From assembly GCF_954871325.1 (NCBI RefSeq), contig NC_088775.1, forward strand, positions 35,193,561 to 35,257,560: DNA of 64,000 nt, given 5' to 3'. Positions 38,850-52,690 of this stretch are shown one piece after another. Each line of letters starts with the position of its first letter. Position 1 is the stretch's first letter. Source of the DNA: Gordionus sp. m RMFG-2023 (taxonomy: Eukaryota > Nematomorpha > Gordioida > Chordodea > Parachordodidae). The position numbers were made by a program, and so were the translations under genes. The notes under the pieces are model-generated. The model saw only the letters and a program-made list of their open reading frames with translations. It was not told the DNA's origin and made no database searches.

Positions 38850-41387
38850 AGGCTAACATTTTAAAAGTAATTTTGAATATATTTATATCATTGAACTCAG
38901 AATTTAATTCTCTATCCAAAAGAGGTTAGATGTATTTTATTACGTTTCCGGTTCACAAAATAAATTTTTTGTCGCGAAAGACATTTATAGGGAAAAGGCT
39001 AGCATTTTAAAAGTAATTTTGAATATATTTATATCATTGAATTCAGAATTTAATTCTCTATCCAAAACCGCTTAGATGTATTTTATTACGTTTCCGGTTC
39101 ACAAAATAAATTTTTTGTCGCGAAAGACATTTATATGGGAAAGGCTAACATTTTAAAAGTAATTTTGAATATATTTATATCATTGAACTCAGAATTTAAT
39201 TCTCTATCCAAAACCGCTTAGATGTATTTTTAATTTCCGGTTCACAAAATAAATATTTTGTCGCGAAAGACATTTATAGGGGAAAGGCTAACATTTTAAA
39301 AATAATTTTAAATATATTTATATCATTGAACTCAGAATTTAATTCTCTACCCAAAACCGCTTAGATGTATTTTTAATTTCCGGTTCACAAAATAAATATT
39401 TTGTCGCAAAAGACATTTATAGGGGCAAGGCTAACATTTTAAAAGTAATTTTGAATATATTTATATCATTGAACTCAGAATTTAATTCTCTATCCAAAAC
39501 CGCTTAGATATATTTTTAATTTCCGGTTTACAAAATAAATATTTTGTCGCGAAAGACATTTATAGGGGAAAGACTAACATTTTAAAAGTAATTTTGAATA
39601 TATTTATATCATTGAACTCAGAATTTAATTCTCTATCCAAAACCGCTTAGATATATTTTTAATTTCCGGTTTACAAAATAAATATTTTGTCGCGAAAGAC
39701 ATTTATAGGGGAAAGGCTAACATTTTAAAAATAATTTTGAATATATTTATATCATTGAACTCAGAATTTAATTCTCTATCCAATACCGCTTAGATGTATT
39801 TTTTTACGTTTTCGGTTCACAAAATAAAATTTTTGTCGCGAAAGACATTTATAGGGGAAAGGCTAACATTTTAAAAGTAATTTTGAATATATATATATCA
39901 TTGAACTCAGAATTTAATTCTCTATCCAAAACCGCTTAGATGTATTTTTAATTTCCGGTTCACAAAATAAATATTTTGTCGCGAAAGACATTTATAGGGA
40001 AAAGGCTAACATTTTAAAAGTAATTTTGAATATATTTATATCATTGAACTCAGAATTTAATTTTCTATCCAAAACCGCTTAGATGTATTTTTAATTTCCG
40101 GTTCACAAAATAAATATTTTGTCGCGAAAGACATTTATAGGGAAAAGGCTAACATTTTAAAAGTAATTTTGAATATATTTATATCATTGAACTCAGAATT
40201 TAATTCTCTATCCAAAAGAGGTTAGATGTATTTTATTACGTTTCCGGTTCACAAAATAAATTTTTTGTCGCGAAAGACATTTATAGGGAAAAGGCTAGCA
40301 TTTTAAAAGTAATTTTGAATATATTTATATCATTGAATTCAGAATTTAATTCTCTATCCAAAACCGCTTAGATGTATTTTATTACGTTTCCGGTTCACAA
40401 AATAAATTTTTTGTCGCGAAAGACATTTATATGGGAAAGGCTAACATTTTAAAAGTAATTTTGAATATATTTATATCATTGAACTCAGAATTTAATTCTC
40501 TATCCAAAACCGCTTAGATGTATTTTTAATTTCCGGTTCACAAAATAAATATTTTGTCGCGAAAGACATTTATAGGGGAAAGGCTAACATTTTAAAAATA
40601 ATTTTAAATATATTTATATCATTGAACTCAGAATTTAATTCTCTATCCAAAACCGCTTAGATGTATTTTTAATTTCCGGTTCACAAAATAAATATTTTGT
40701 CGCAAAAGACATTTATAGGGGCAAGGCTAACATTTTAAAAGTAATTTTGAATATATTTATATCATTGAACTCAGAATTTAATTCTCTATCCAAAACCGCT
40801 TAGATATATTTTTAATTTCCGGTTTACAAAATAAATATTTTGTCGCGAAAGACATTTATAGGGGAAAGGCTAACATTTTAAAAATAATTTTGAATATATT
40901 TATATCATTGAACTCAGAATTTAATTCTCTATCCAAAACCGCTTAGATATATTTTTAATTTCCGGTTTACAAAATAAATATTTTGTCGCGAAAGACATTT
41001 ATAGGGGAAAGGCTAACATTTTAAAAATAATTTTGAATATATTTATATCATTGAACTCAGAATTTAATTCTCTATCCAATACCGCTTAGATGTATTTTTT
41101 TACGTTTTCGGTTCACAAAATAAAATTTTTGTCGCGAAAGACATTTATAGGGGAAAGGCTAACATTTTAAAAGTAATTTTGAATATATATATATCATTGA
41201 ACTCAGAATTTAATTCTCTATCCAAAACCGCTTAGATGTATTTTTAATTTCCGGTTCACAAAATAAATATTTTGTCGCGAAAGACATTTATAGGGAAAAG
41301 GCTAACATTTTAAAAGTAATTTTGAATATATTTATATCATTGAACTCAGAATTTAATTTTCTATCCAAAACCGCTTAGATGTATTTT
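38850..41387 (+). repeat. Tandem duplication, 1,296-bp period (9 monomers)
   Basis: About 38,850-40,091 matches about 40,146-41,387 at offset 1,296. Both carry the rare ATTGAATTCAG change (39,039 and 40,335), which creates GAATTC, and both carry TTTAATTTTCTATCC. The first copy has a private CTACCC change near 39,348. Confidence 0.88.
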
Positions 41388-42156
41388 TTTACGTTTCCGG
41401 TTCACAAAATAAATCTTTTGTCGCGAAAGACATTTATAGGGGAAAGGCTAACATTTTAAAAGTAATTTTGAATATATATATATCATTGAACTCAGAATTT
41501 AATTCTCTATCCAAAACCGCTTAGATGTATTTTTAATTTCCGGTTCACAAAATAAATATTTTGTCGCGAAAGACATTTATAGGGTAAAGGCTAACATTTT
41601 AAAAGTAATTTTGAATATATTTATATCATTGAACTCAGAATTTAATTCTCTATCCAAAACCGCTTAGATGTATTTTTAATTTCCGGTTCACAAAATAAAT
41701 ATTTTGTCGCGAAAGACATTTATAGGGGAAAGGCTAACATTTTAAAAATAATTTTGAATATATTTATATCATTGAACTCAGAATTTAATTCTCTATCCAA
41801 AACCGCTTAGATGTATTTTTTTACGTTTACTCACAAAATAAAATTTTTGTCGCGAAAGACATTTAAAGGGGAAAGGCTAACATTTTAAAAGTAATTTTGA
41901 ATATATTTATATCATTGAACTCAGAATTTAATTCTCTATCCAAAACCGCTTAGATGTATTTTTTTACGTTTCCGGTTCACAAAATATATTTTTTGTCGCG
42001 AAAGACATTTATATGGGAAAGGCTAACATTTTCAAAGTAATTTTGAATATATTTATATCATTGAACTCAGAATTTAATTCTCTATCCAAAACCTCTTAGA
42101 TGTATTTTTAATTTCCGGTTTACAAAATAAATATTTTGTCGCGAAAGACATTTATA

Positions 42157-42275
42157 GGGGATTGAATATATTTATATCAATGAACTCAGAATTTAATTCT
42201 CTATCCAAAACCGCTTAGATGTATTTTTAATTTCCGGTTCACAAAATAAATATTTTGTCGCGAAAGACATTTATA
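42157..42275 (+). repeat. Deleted monomer 4 (119 bp), block-end marker
   Basis: This is the fourth instance of the GGGGATTGAATAT junction, again with TATCAATGAAC. It is followed by one ordinary monomer and then the block head at 42,423, so here the order deleted monomer to head is the same as at 11 kb. Confidence 0.92.
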
Positions 42276-42570
42276 GGGGAAAGGCTAACATTTTAAAAGT
42301 AATTTTGAATATATTTATATCATTGAACTCAGAATTTAATTCTCTATCCAATACCGCTTAGATGTATTTTATAACGTTTCCGGTTCACAAAATAAATCTT
42401 TTGTGGCGAAAGACATTTATAGGGGAAAGGCTAACATTTTAAAAGTAATTTTGAATATATTTATATCACTGAACTCAGAATTTAATTCTCTATCCAATAC
42501 CGCTTAGATGTATTTTATAACGTTTCCGGTTCACAAAATAAATTTTTTGTCGCGAAAGACATTTATATAG

Positions 42571-44030
42571 GAAAGGCTAACATTTTAAAAGTAATTTTGA
42601 ATATATTTATATCATTGAACTCAGAATTTAATTCTCTATCCAAAACCGCTTAGATGGATTTTTTTACGTTGTCGGTTCACAAAATAAAATTTTTGTCGCG
42701 AAAGACATTTATAGGGAAAAGGCTAACATTTTAAAAGTAATTTTAAATATATTTATATCATTGAACTCAGAATTTAATTCTCTATCCAATACCGCTTAGA
42801 TGTATTTTATTACCTTTCCGGTTCACAAAATAAATTATTTGTCGCGAAAGACATTTATATGGGAAAGGCTTACATTTTAAAAGTAATTTTGAATATATTT
42901 AAATCACTAAACTCAGAATTTAATTCTCTATACAAAACCGCTTAGATGTATTTTTTTACGTTTCCGGTTCACAAAATAAAATTTTTGTCGCGAAAGACAT
43001 TTATAGGGAAAAGGCTAACATTTTAAAAGTAATTTTAAATATATTTATATCATTGAACTCAGAATTTAATTCTCTATCCAATACCGCTTAGATGTATTTT
43101 ATTACCTTTCCGGTTCACAAAATAAATTATTTGTCGCGAAAGACATTTATAGGGGAAAGGCTAACATTTTAAAAGTAATTTTGAATATATTTATATCATT
43201 GAACTCAGAATTTAATTCTCTATCCAAAACCGCTTAGATGTATTTTTTTACGTTTCCGGTTCACAAAATAAAATTTTTGTCGCGAAAGACATTTATAGGG
43301 AAAAGGCTAACATTTTAAAAGTAATTTTAAATATATTTATATCATTGAACTCAGAATTTAATTCTCTATCCAATACCGCTTAGATGTATTTTATTACCTT
43401 TCCGGTTCACAAAATAAATTATTTGTCGCGAAAGACATTTATATGGGAAAGGCTAACATTTTAAAAGTAATTTTGAATATATTTATATCATTGAACTCAG
43501 AATTTAATTCTCTATCCAAAACCGCTTAGATGAATTTTTTTACGTTTCCGGTTCACAAAATAAAATTTTTGTCGCGAAAGACATTTATAGGGAAAAGGCT
43601 AACATTTTAAAAGTAATTTTAAATATATTTATATCATTGAACTCAGAATTTAATTCTCTATCCAATACCGCTTAGATGTATTTTATTACCTTTCCGGTTC
43701 ACAAAATAAATTATTTGTCGCGAAAGACATTTATAGGGGAAAGGCTAACATTTTAAAAGTAATTTTGAATATATTTATATCATTGAACTCAGAATTTAAT
43801 TCTCTATCCAAAACCGCTTAGATGGATTTTTTTACGTTGTCGGTTCACAAAATAAAATTTTTGTCGCGAAAGACATTTATAGGGAAAAGGCTAACATTTT
43901 AAAAGTAATTTTAAATATATTTATATCATTGAACTCAGAATTTAATTCTCTATCCAATACCGCTTAGATGTATTTTATTACCTTTCCGGTTCACAAAATA
44001 AATTATTTGTCGCGAAAGACATTTATATGG
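42571..44030 (+). repeat. Dimeric higher-order repeat, 292-bp period, exactly five units
   Basis: The TTTTAAATAT variant occurs at 42,741, 43,033, 43,325, 43,617 and 43,909, each 292 bp apart (2 x 146), and the region length is 5 x 292 = 1,460 bp. Odd monomers carry AAATAAAATTTTTG. Even monomers carry CCAATACCG, ATTACCTTTCCGG and AAATTATTTG. GATGGATTTTTTTACG with GTTGTCGG occurs in units 1 and 5 only, 1,168 bp apart. Unit 2 has private changes (TTTAAATCACTAAAC, CTATACAAAA). Confidence 0.93.
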
Positions 44031-45299
44031 GAAAGGCTAACATTTTAAAAGTAATTTTGAATATATTTATATCATTGAACTCAGAATTTAATTCTCTATC
44101 CAAAACCGCTTAGATGTATTTTTTTACGTTTCCGGTTCACAAAATAAATCTTGTGGCGAAAGACATTTATAGGGGAAAGGCTAACATTTTAAAAGTAATT
44201 TTGAATATATTTATATCACTGAACTCAGAATTTAATTCTCTATCCAAAACCGCTTAGATGTATTTTTTTACGTTTCCGGTTCACAAAATAAATTTTTTGT
44301 CGCGAAAGACATTTATAGGGAAAAGGCTAACATTTTAAAAGTAATTTTGAATATATTTATATCATTGAACTCAGAATTTAATTCTCTATCCAAAACCGCT
44401 TAGATGTATTTTTTTACGTTTCCGGTTCACAAAATAAATCTTTTGTCGCGAAAGACATTTATAGGGGAAAGGCTAACATTTTAAAAGTAATTTTGAATAT
44501 ATTTATATCATTGAACTCAGAATTTAATTCTCTATCCAAAACCGCTTAGATGTATTTTTTTACGTTTCCGGTTCACAAAAGAAATCTTTTGTCGCGAAAG
44601 ACATTTATAGGGGAAAGGCTAACATTTTAAAAGTAATTTTGAATATATTTATATCATTGAACTCAGAATTTAATTCTCTATCCAAAAGAGGTTAGATGTA
44701 TTTTATTACGTTTCCGGTTCACAAAATAAATTTTTTGTCGCGAAAGACATTTATATGGGAAAGGCTTACATTTTAAAAGTAATTTTGAATATATTTATAT
44801 CATTGAACTCAGAATTTAATTATCTATCCAAAACCGCTTAGATGTATTTTTAATTTCCGGTTCACAAAATAAATCTTTTGTCGCGAAAGACATTTATAGG
44901 GGAAAGGCTAACATTTTAAAAGTAATTTTGAATATATTTATATCATTGAACTCAGAATTTAATTCTCTATCCAAAACCGCTTAGATGTATTTTATTACGT
45001 TTCCGGTTCACAAAATAAATTTTTTGTCGCGAAAGACATTTATATGGGAAAGGCTAACATTTTAAAAGTAATTTTGAATATATTTATATCATTGAACTCA
45101 GAATTTAATTCTCTATCCAAAACCGCTTAGATGTATTTTTTTACGTTTCCGGTTCACAAAATAAATTTTTTGTCGCGAAAGACATTTATAGGGGAAAGGC
45201 TAACATTTTAAAAGTAAATTTGAATATATATATATCATTGAACTCAGAATTTAATTCTCTACCTAAAACCGCTTAGATGTATTTTTAATTTCCGGTTCA

Positions 45300-47062
45300 C
45301 AAAATAAATATTTTGTCGCGAAAGACATTTATAGGGTAAAGGCTAACATTTTAAAAGTAATTTTGAATATATTTATATCTTTGAACTCAGAATTTAATTC
45401 TCTATCCAAAACCGCTTAGATGTATTTTTTTACGTTTCCGGTTCACAAAATAAATCTTGTGGCGAAAGACATTTATAGGGAAAAGCCTAACATTTTAAAA
45501 GTAATTTTGAATATATTTATATCATTGAACTCAGAATTTAATTCTCTATCCAAAACCGCTTAGATGTATTTTTAATTGCCGGTTCACAAAATAAATATTT
45601 GGTCGCGAAAGACATTTACAGGGAAAAGGCTAACATTTTAAAAGTAATTTTGAATATATTTATATCATTGAACTCAGAATTTAATTCTCTATCCAAAACC
45701 GCTTAGATGTATTTTTTTACGTTTCCGGTTCACAAAATAAATCTTTTGTCGCGAAAGACATTTATAGGGGAAAGACTAACATTTTAAAAGTAATTTTGAA
45801 TATATTTATATCTTTGAACTCAGAATTTAATTCTCTATCCAAAACCGCTTAGATGTATTTTTTTACGTTTCCGGTTCACAAAATAAATCTTGTGGCGAAA
45901 GACATTTATAGGGAAAAGCCTAACATTTTAAAAGTAATTTTGAATATATTTATATCATTGAACTCAGAATTTAATTCTCTATCCAAAACCGCTTAGATGT
46001 ATTTTTAATTGCCGGTTCACAAAATAAATATTTGGTCGCGAAAGACATTTACAGGGAAAAGGCTAACATTTTAAAAGTAATTTTGAATATATTTATATCA
46101 TTGAACTCAGAATTTAATTCTCTATCCAATACCGCTTAGATGTATTTTATTACCTTTCCGGTTCACAAAATAAGTTTTTTGTCGCGAAAGACATTTATAT
46201 GGGAAAGGCTAACATTTTAAAAGTAATTTTGAATATATTTATATCATTGAACTCAGAATTTAATTCTCTATCCAAAACCGCTTAGATTTATTTTTAATTT
46301 CCGGTTCACAAAATAAATATTTTGTCGCGAAAGACATTTATAGGGAAAAGGCTAACATTTTAAAAGTAATTTTGAATATATTTATATCATTGAACTCAGA
46401 ATTTAATTCTCTATCCAAAACCGCTTAGATGTATTTTTAATTTCCGGTTCACAAAATAAATATTTTGTCGCGAAAGACATTTATAGGGAAAAGGCTAACA
46501 TTTTAAAAGTAATTTTGAATATATTTATATCATTGAACTTAGAATTTAATTCTCTATCCAAAAACGCTTAGATGTATTTTTTTACGTTTCCGGTTCACAA
46601 AATAAATCTTTTGTCGCGAAAGACATTTATAGGGGAAAGGCTAACATTTTAAAAGTAATTTTGAATATATTATATCAATGAACTCAGAATTTAATTCTCT
46701 ATCCAAAACCGCTTAGATGTATTTTTTTACGTTTCCGGTTCACAAAAGAAATCTTTTGTCGCGAAAGACATTTATAAGGGAAAGGCTAAGATTTTAAAAG
46801 TAATTTTGAATATATTTATATCATTGAACTCAGAATTTAATTCTCTATCCAAAACCGCTTAGATGTATTTTTAATTTCCGGTTCACAAAATAAATATTTT
46901 GTCGCGAAAGACATTTATAGAGGAAAGGCTAACATTTTAAAAGTAATTTTGAATATATTTATATCATTGAACTCAGAATTTAATTCTCTATACAAAACCG
47001 CTTAGATGTATTTTTTTACGTTTCCGGTTCACAAAATAAATCTTTTGTCGCGAAAGACATTT
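45300..47062 (+). repeat. Transition zone: block-head order interleaved with derived monomers
   Basis: New variants appear together here: TTTGGTCGCG with ATTTACAGGG (first at about 45,598), GGAAAAGCCTAAC, GGGAAAGACTAAC, and CTTGTGGCG in a regular position. Between them lies a collinear stretch of block-head monomers (about 46,070-46,900, matching about 1,870-2,750). The derived trimers were thus inserted into, or converted parts of, an existing head. Confidence 0.75.
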
Positions 47063-50000
47063 ATAGGGGAAAGACTAACATTTTAAAAGTAATTTTGAAT
47101 ATATTTATATCTTTGAACTCAGAATTTAATTCTCTATCCAAAACCGCTTAGATGTATTTTTTTACGTTTCCGGTTCACAAAATAAATCTTGTGGCGAAAG
47201 ACTTTTATAGGGAAAAGCCTAACATTTTAAAAGTAATTTTGAATATATTTATATCATTGAACTCAGAATTTAATTCTCTATCCAAAACCGCTTAGATGTA
47301 TTTTATTACGTTTCCGGTTCACAAAATAAATTTTTTGTCGCGAAAGACATTTATATGGGAAAGGCTAACATTTTAAAAGTAATTTTGAATATATTTATAT
47401 CTTTGAACTCAGAATTTAATTCTCTATCCAAAACCGCTTAGATGTATTTTTAATTTCCGGTTCACAAAATAAATATTTTGTCGCGAAAGACATTTATAGG
47501 GGAAAGACTAACATTTTAAAAGTAATTTTGAATATATTTATATCTTTGAACTCAGAATTTAATTCTCTATCCAAAACCGCTTAGATGTATTTTTTTACGT
47601 TTCCGGTTCACAAAATAAATCTTGTGGCGAAAGACATTTATAGGGAAAAGCCTAACATTTTAAAAGTAATTTTGAATATATTTATATCATTGAACTCAGA
47701 ATTTAATTCTCTATCCAAAACCGCTTAGATGTATTTTTAATTTCCGGTTCACAAAATAAATATTTGGTCGCGAAAGACATTTACAGGGAAAAGGCTAACA
47801 TTTTAAAAGTAATTTTGAATATATTTATATCATTGAACTCAGAATTTAATTCTCTATCCAAAACCGCTTAGATGTATTTTTTTACGTTTCCGGTTCACAA
47901 AATAAATCTTTTGTCGCGAAAGACATTTATAGGGGAAAGACTAAGATTTTAAAAGTAATTTTGAATATATTTATATCATTGAACTCAGAATTTAATTCTC
48001 TATCCAAAACCGCTTAGATGTATTTTTAATTTCCGGTTCACAAAATAAATATTTTGTCGCGAAAGACATTTATAGAGGAAAGGCTAACATTTTAAAAGTA
48101 ATTTTGAATATATTTATATCATTGAACTCAGAATTTAATTCTCTATCCAAAACCGCTTAGATGTATTTTTAATTTTCGGTTCACAAAATAAATATTTGGT
48201 CGCGAAAGACATTTACAGGGAAAAGGCTAACATTTTAAAAGTAATTTTGAATATATTTATATCATTGAACTCAGAATTTAATTCTCTATACAAAACCGCT
48301 TAGATGCATTTTTTTACGTTTCCGGTTCAAAAAATAAATCTTTTGTCGCGAAAGACATTTATAGGGGAAAGACTAACATTTTAAAAGTAATTTTGAATAT
48401 ATTTATATCATTGAACTCAGAATTTAATTCTCTATCCAAAACCGCTTAGATGTATTTTTTTACGTTTCCGGTTCACAAAATAAATCTTTTGTCGCGAAAG
48501 ACATTTATAGGGGAAAGACTAAGATTTTAAAAGTAATTTTGAATATATTTATATCATTGAACTCAGAATTTAATTCTCTATCCAAAACCGCTTAGATGTA
48601 TTTTTAATTTCCGGTTCACAAAATAAATATTTTGTCGCGAAAGACATTTATAGAGGAAAGGCTAACATTTTAAAAGTAATTTTGAATATATTTATATCAT
48701 TGAACTCAGAATTTAATTCTCTATCCAAAACCGCTTAGATGTATTTTTAATTTTCGGTTCACAAAATAAATATTTGGTCGCGAAAGACATTTACAGGGAA
48801 AAGGCTAACATTTTAAAAGTAATTTTGAATATATTTATATCATTGCACTCAGAATTTAATTCTCTATACAAAACCGCTTAGATGTATTTTTTTACGTTTC
48901 CGGTTCACAAAATAAATCTTTTGTCGCGAAAGACATTTATAGGGGAAAGACTAACATTTTAAAAGTAATTTTGAATATATTTATATCTTTGAACTCAGAA
49001 TTTAATTCTCTATCCAAAACCGCTTAGATGTATTTTTTTACGTTTCCGGTTCACAAAATAAATCTTGTGGCGAAAGACTTTTATAGGGAAAAGCCTAACA
49101 TTTTAAAAGTAATTTTGAATATATTTATATCATTGAACTCAGAATTTAATTCTCTATCCAAAACCGCTAAGATGTATTTTTAATTTCCGGTTCACAAAAT
49201 AAATATTTGGTCGCGAAAGACATTTACAGGGAAAAGGCTAACATTTTAAAAGTAATTTTGAATATATTTATATCATTGAACTCAGAATTTAATTCTCTAT
49301 CCAAACCCGCTTAGATGTATTTTTTTACGTTTCCTGTTCACAAAATAAATCTTTTGTCGCGAAAGACATTTATAGGGGAAAGACTAACATTTTAAAAGTA
49401 ATTTTGAATATATTTATATCTTTGAACTCAGAATTTAATTCTCTATCCAAAACCGCTTAGATGTATTTTTTTACGTTTCCGGTTCACAAAATAAATCTTG
49501 TGGCGAAAGACATTTATAGGGAAAAGCCTAACATTTTAAAAGTAATTTTGAATATATTTATATCATTGAACTCAGAATTTAATTCTCTATCCAAAACCGC
49601 TTAGATGTATTTTTAATTTCCGGTTCACAAAATAAATATTTGGTCGCGAAAGACATTTACAGGGAAAAGGCTAACATTTTAAAAGTAATTTTGAATATAT
49701 TTATATCATTGAACTCAGAATTTAATTCTCTATCCAAAACCGCTTAGATGTATTTTTTTACGTTTCCGGTTCACAAAATAAATATTTGGTCGCGAAAGAC
49801 ATTTACAGGGAAAAGGCTAACATTTTAAAAGTAATTTTGAATATGTTTATATCATTGAACTCAGAATTTAATTCTCTATCCAAAACCGCTTAGATGTATT
49901 TTTTTACGTTTCCGGTTCACAAAATAAATCTTTTGTCGCGAAAGACATTTATAGGGGAAAGACTAACATTTTAAAAGTAATTTTGAATATATTTATATCT

Positions 50001-52690
50001 TTGAACTCAGAATTTAATTCTCTATCCAAAACCGCTTAGATGTATTTTTTTACGTTTCCGGTTCACAAAATAAATCTTGTGGCGAAAGACTTTTATAGGG
50101 AAAAGCCTAACATTTTAAAAGTAATTTTGAATATATTTATATCATTGAACTCAGAATTTAATTCTCTATCCAAAACCGCTAAGATGTATTTTTAATTTCC
50201 GGTTCACAAAATAAATATTTGGTCGCGAAAGACATTTACAGGGAAAAGGCTAACATTTTAAAAGTAATTTTGAATATATTTATATCATTGAACTCAGAAT
50301 TTAATTCTCTATCCAAAACCGCTTAGATGTATTTTTTTACGTTTCCTGTTCACAAAATAAATCTTTTGTCGCGAAAGACATTTATAGGGGAAAGACTAAC
50401 ATTTTAAAAGTAATTTTGAATATATTTATATCTTTGAACTCAGAATTTAATTCTCTATCCAAAACCGCTTAGATGTATTTTTTTACGTTTCCGGTTCACA
50501 AAATAAATCTTGTGGCGAAAGACATTTATAGGGAAAAGCCTAACATTTTAAAAGTAATTTTGAATATATTTATATCATTGAACTCAGAATTTAATTCTCT
50601 ATCCAAAACCGCTTAGATGTATTTTTAATTTCCGGTTCACAAAATAAATATTTGGTCGCGAAAGACATTTACAGGGAAAAGGCTAACATTTTAAAAGTAA
50701 TTTTGAATATATTTATATCATTGAACTCAGAATTTAATTCTCTATCCAAAACCGCTTAGATGTATTTTTTTACGTTTCCGGTTCACAAAATAAATCTTTT
50801 GTCGCGAAAGACATTTATAGGGGAAAGACTAAGATTTTAAAAGTAATTTTGAATTTATTTATATCATTGAACTCAGAATTTAATTCTCTATCCAAAACCG
50901 CTTAGATGTATTTTTAATTTCCGGTTCACAAAATAAATATTTTGTCGCGAAAGACATTTATAGAGGAAAGGCTAACATTTTAAAAGTAATTTTGAATATA
51001 TTTATATCATTGAACTCAGAATTTAATTCTCTATCCAAAAGAGGTTAGATGTATTTTATTACGTTTCCGGTTCACAAAATAAATTTTTTGTCGCGAAAGA
51101 CATTTATATGGGAAAGGCTAGCATTTTAAAAGTAATTTTGAATATATTTATATCATTGAACTCAGAATTTAATTCTCTATCCAAAACCGCTTAGATGTAT
51201 TTTTAATTTTCGGTTCACAAAATAAATATTTGGTCGCGAAAGACATTTACAGGGAAAAGGCTAACATTTTAAAAGTAATTTTGAATATATTTATATCATT
51301 GAACTCAGAATTTAATTCTCTATACAAAACCGCTTAGATGTATTTTTTTACGTTTCCGGTTCACAAAATAAATCTTTTGTCGCGAAAGACATTTATAGGG
51401 GAAAGACTAACATTTTAAAAGTAATTTTGAATATATTTATATCTTTGAACTCAGAATTTAATTCTCTATCCAAAACCGCTTAGATGTATTTTTTTACGTT
51501 TCCGGTTCACAAAATAAATCTTGTGGCGAAAGACTTTTATAGGGAAAAGCCTAACATTTTAAAAGTAATTTTGAATATATTTATATCATTGAACTCAGAA
51601 TTTAATTCTCTATCCAAAACCGCTAAGATGTATTTTTAATTTCCGGTTCACAAAATAAATATTTGGTCGCGAAAGACATTTACAGGGAAAAGGCTAACAT
51701 TTTAAAAGTAATTTTGAATATATTTATATCATTGAACTCAGAATTTAATTCTCTATCCAAAACCGCTTAGATGTATTTTTTTACGTTTCCTGTTCACAAA
51801 ATAAATCTTTTGTCGCGAAAGACATTTATAGGGGAAAGACTAACATTTTAAAAGTAATTTTGAATATATTTATATCTTTGAACTCAGAATTTAATTCTCT
51901 ATCCAAAACCGCTTAGATGTATTTTTTTACGTTTCCGGTTCACAAAATAAATCTTGTGGCGAAAGACATTTATAGGGAAAAGCCTAACATTTTAAAAGTA
52001 ATTTTGAATATATTTATATCATTGAACTCAGAATTTAATTCTCTATCCAAAACCGCTTAGATGTATTTTTAATTTCCGGTTCACAAAATAAATATTTGGT
52101 CGCGAAAGACATTTACAGGGAAAAGGCTAACATTTTAAAAGTAATTTTGAATATATTTATATCATTGAACTCAGAATTTAATTTTCTATCCAAAACCGCT
52201 TAGATGTATTTTTTTACGTTTCCGGTTCACAAAATAAATCTTTTGTCGCGAAAGACATTTATAGGGGAAAGACTAACATTTTAAAAGTAATTTTGAATAT
52301 ATTTATATCATTGAACTCAGAATTTAAATCTCTATCCAAAACCGCTTAGATGTATTTTTAATTTCCGGTTCACAAAATAAATATTTTGTCGCGAACGACA
52401 TTTATAGTGGAAAGGCTAACATTTTTAAAGTAATTTTGAATATATTTATATCATTGAACTCAGAATTTAATTCTCTATCCAAAACCGCTTAGATGTATTT
52501 TTAATTTCCGGTTCACAAAATAAATATTTGGTCGCGAAAGACATTTACAGGGAAAAGGCTAACATTTTAAAAGTAATTTTGAATATATTTATATCATTGA
52601 ACTCAGAATTTAATTCTCTATACAAAACCGCTTAGATGTATTTTTAATTTCCGGTTCACAAAATAAATATTTGGTCGCGAAAGACATTTA
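47063..52690 (+). repeat. Three-monomer higher-order repeat, 433-bp period
   Basis: The ATAGGGGAAAGACT start recurs at 47,063, 47,496, 47,929, 48,361, 48,507, 48,939, 49,372, 49,951, 50,384, 50,817, 51,395, 51,828 and 52,261. Intervals are 433, 433, 432, 146, 432, 433, 579, 433, 433, 578, 433 and 433. The typical unit has three monomers. The first begins GACTAAC, has TATCTTTGAAC and ends CTTGTGGCG (144 bp). The second begins AAGCCTAAC, has TTTTTAATTTCC and ends TTTGGTCGCG with ACAGGG (143 bp). The third begins AAAAGGCTAAC with the long T-run and CTTTTGTCG (146 bp). Some units substitute another 143-bp monomer. Confidence 0.93.

Larger units (their letters stand above)
27542..42275 (+). repeat. 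Block B-prime: headless large block ending in a deleted monomer
   Basis: The block starts with the marker order of block A from about 4.2 kb (the position of CCAAAAGAGG at 28,350 corresponds to 4,988). It is then enriched in units carrying TATCTTTGAAC and GGTTACCAAAATAAA, which are absent or rare in A. GGTTACC occurs at 29,681, 31,275, 34,171, 36,776 and 38,370, giving spacings of 1,594, 2,896, 2,605 and 1,594 bp. Each span is close to a whole number of monomers (11, 20, 18 and 11). The block ends with A's terminal order: the CTCACAAAATAAAATTTTTG monomer, CACAAAATATATT, then the deleted monomer. Confidence 0.82.
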
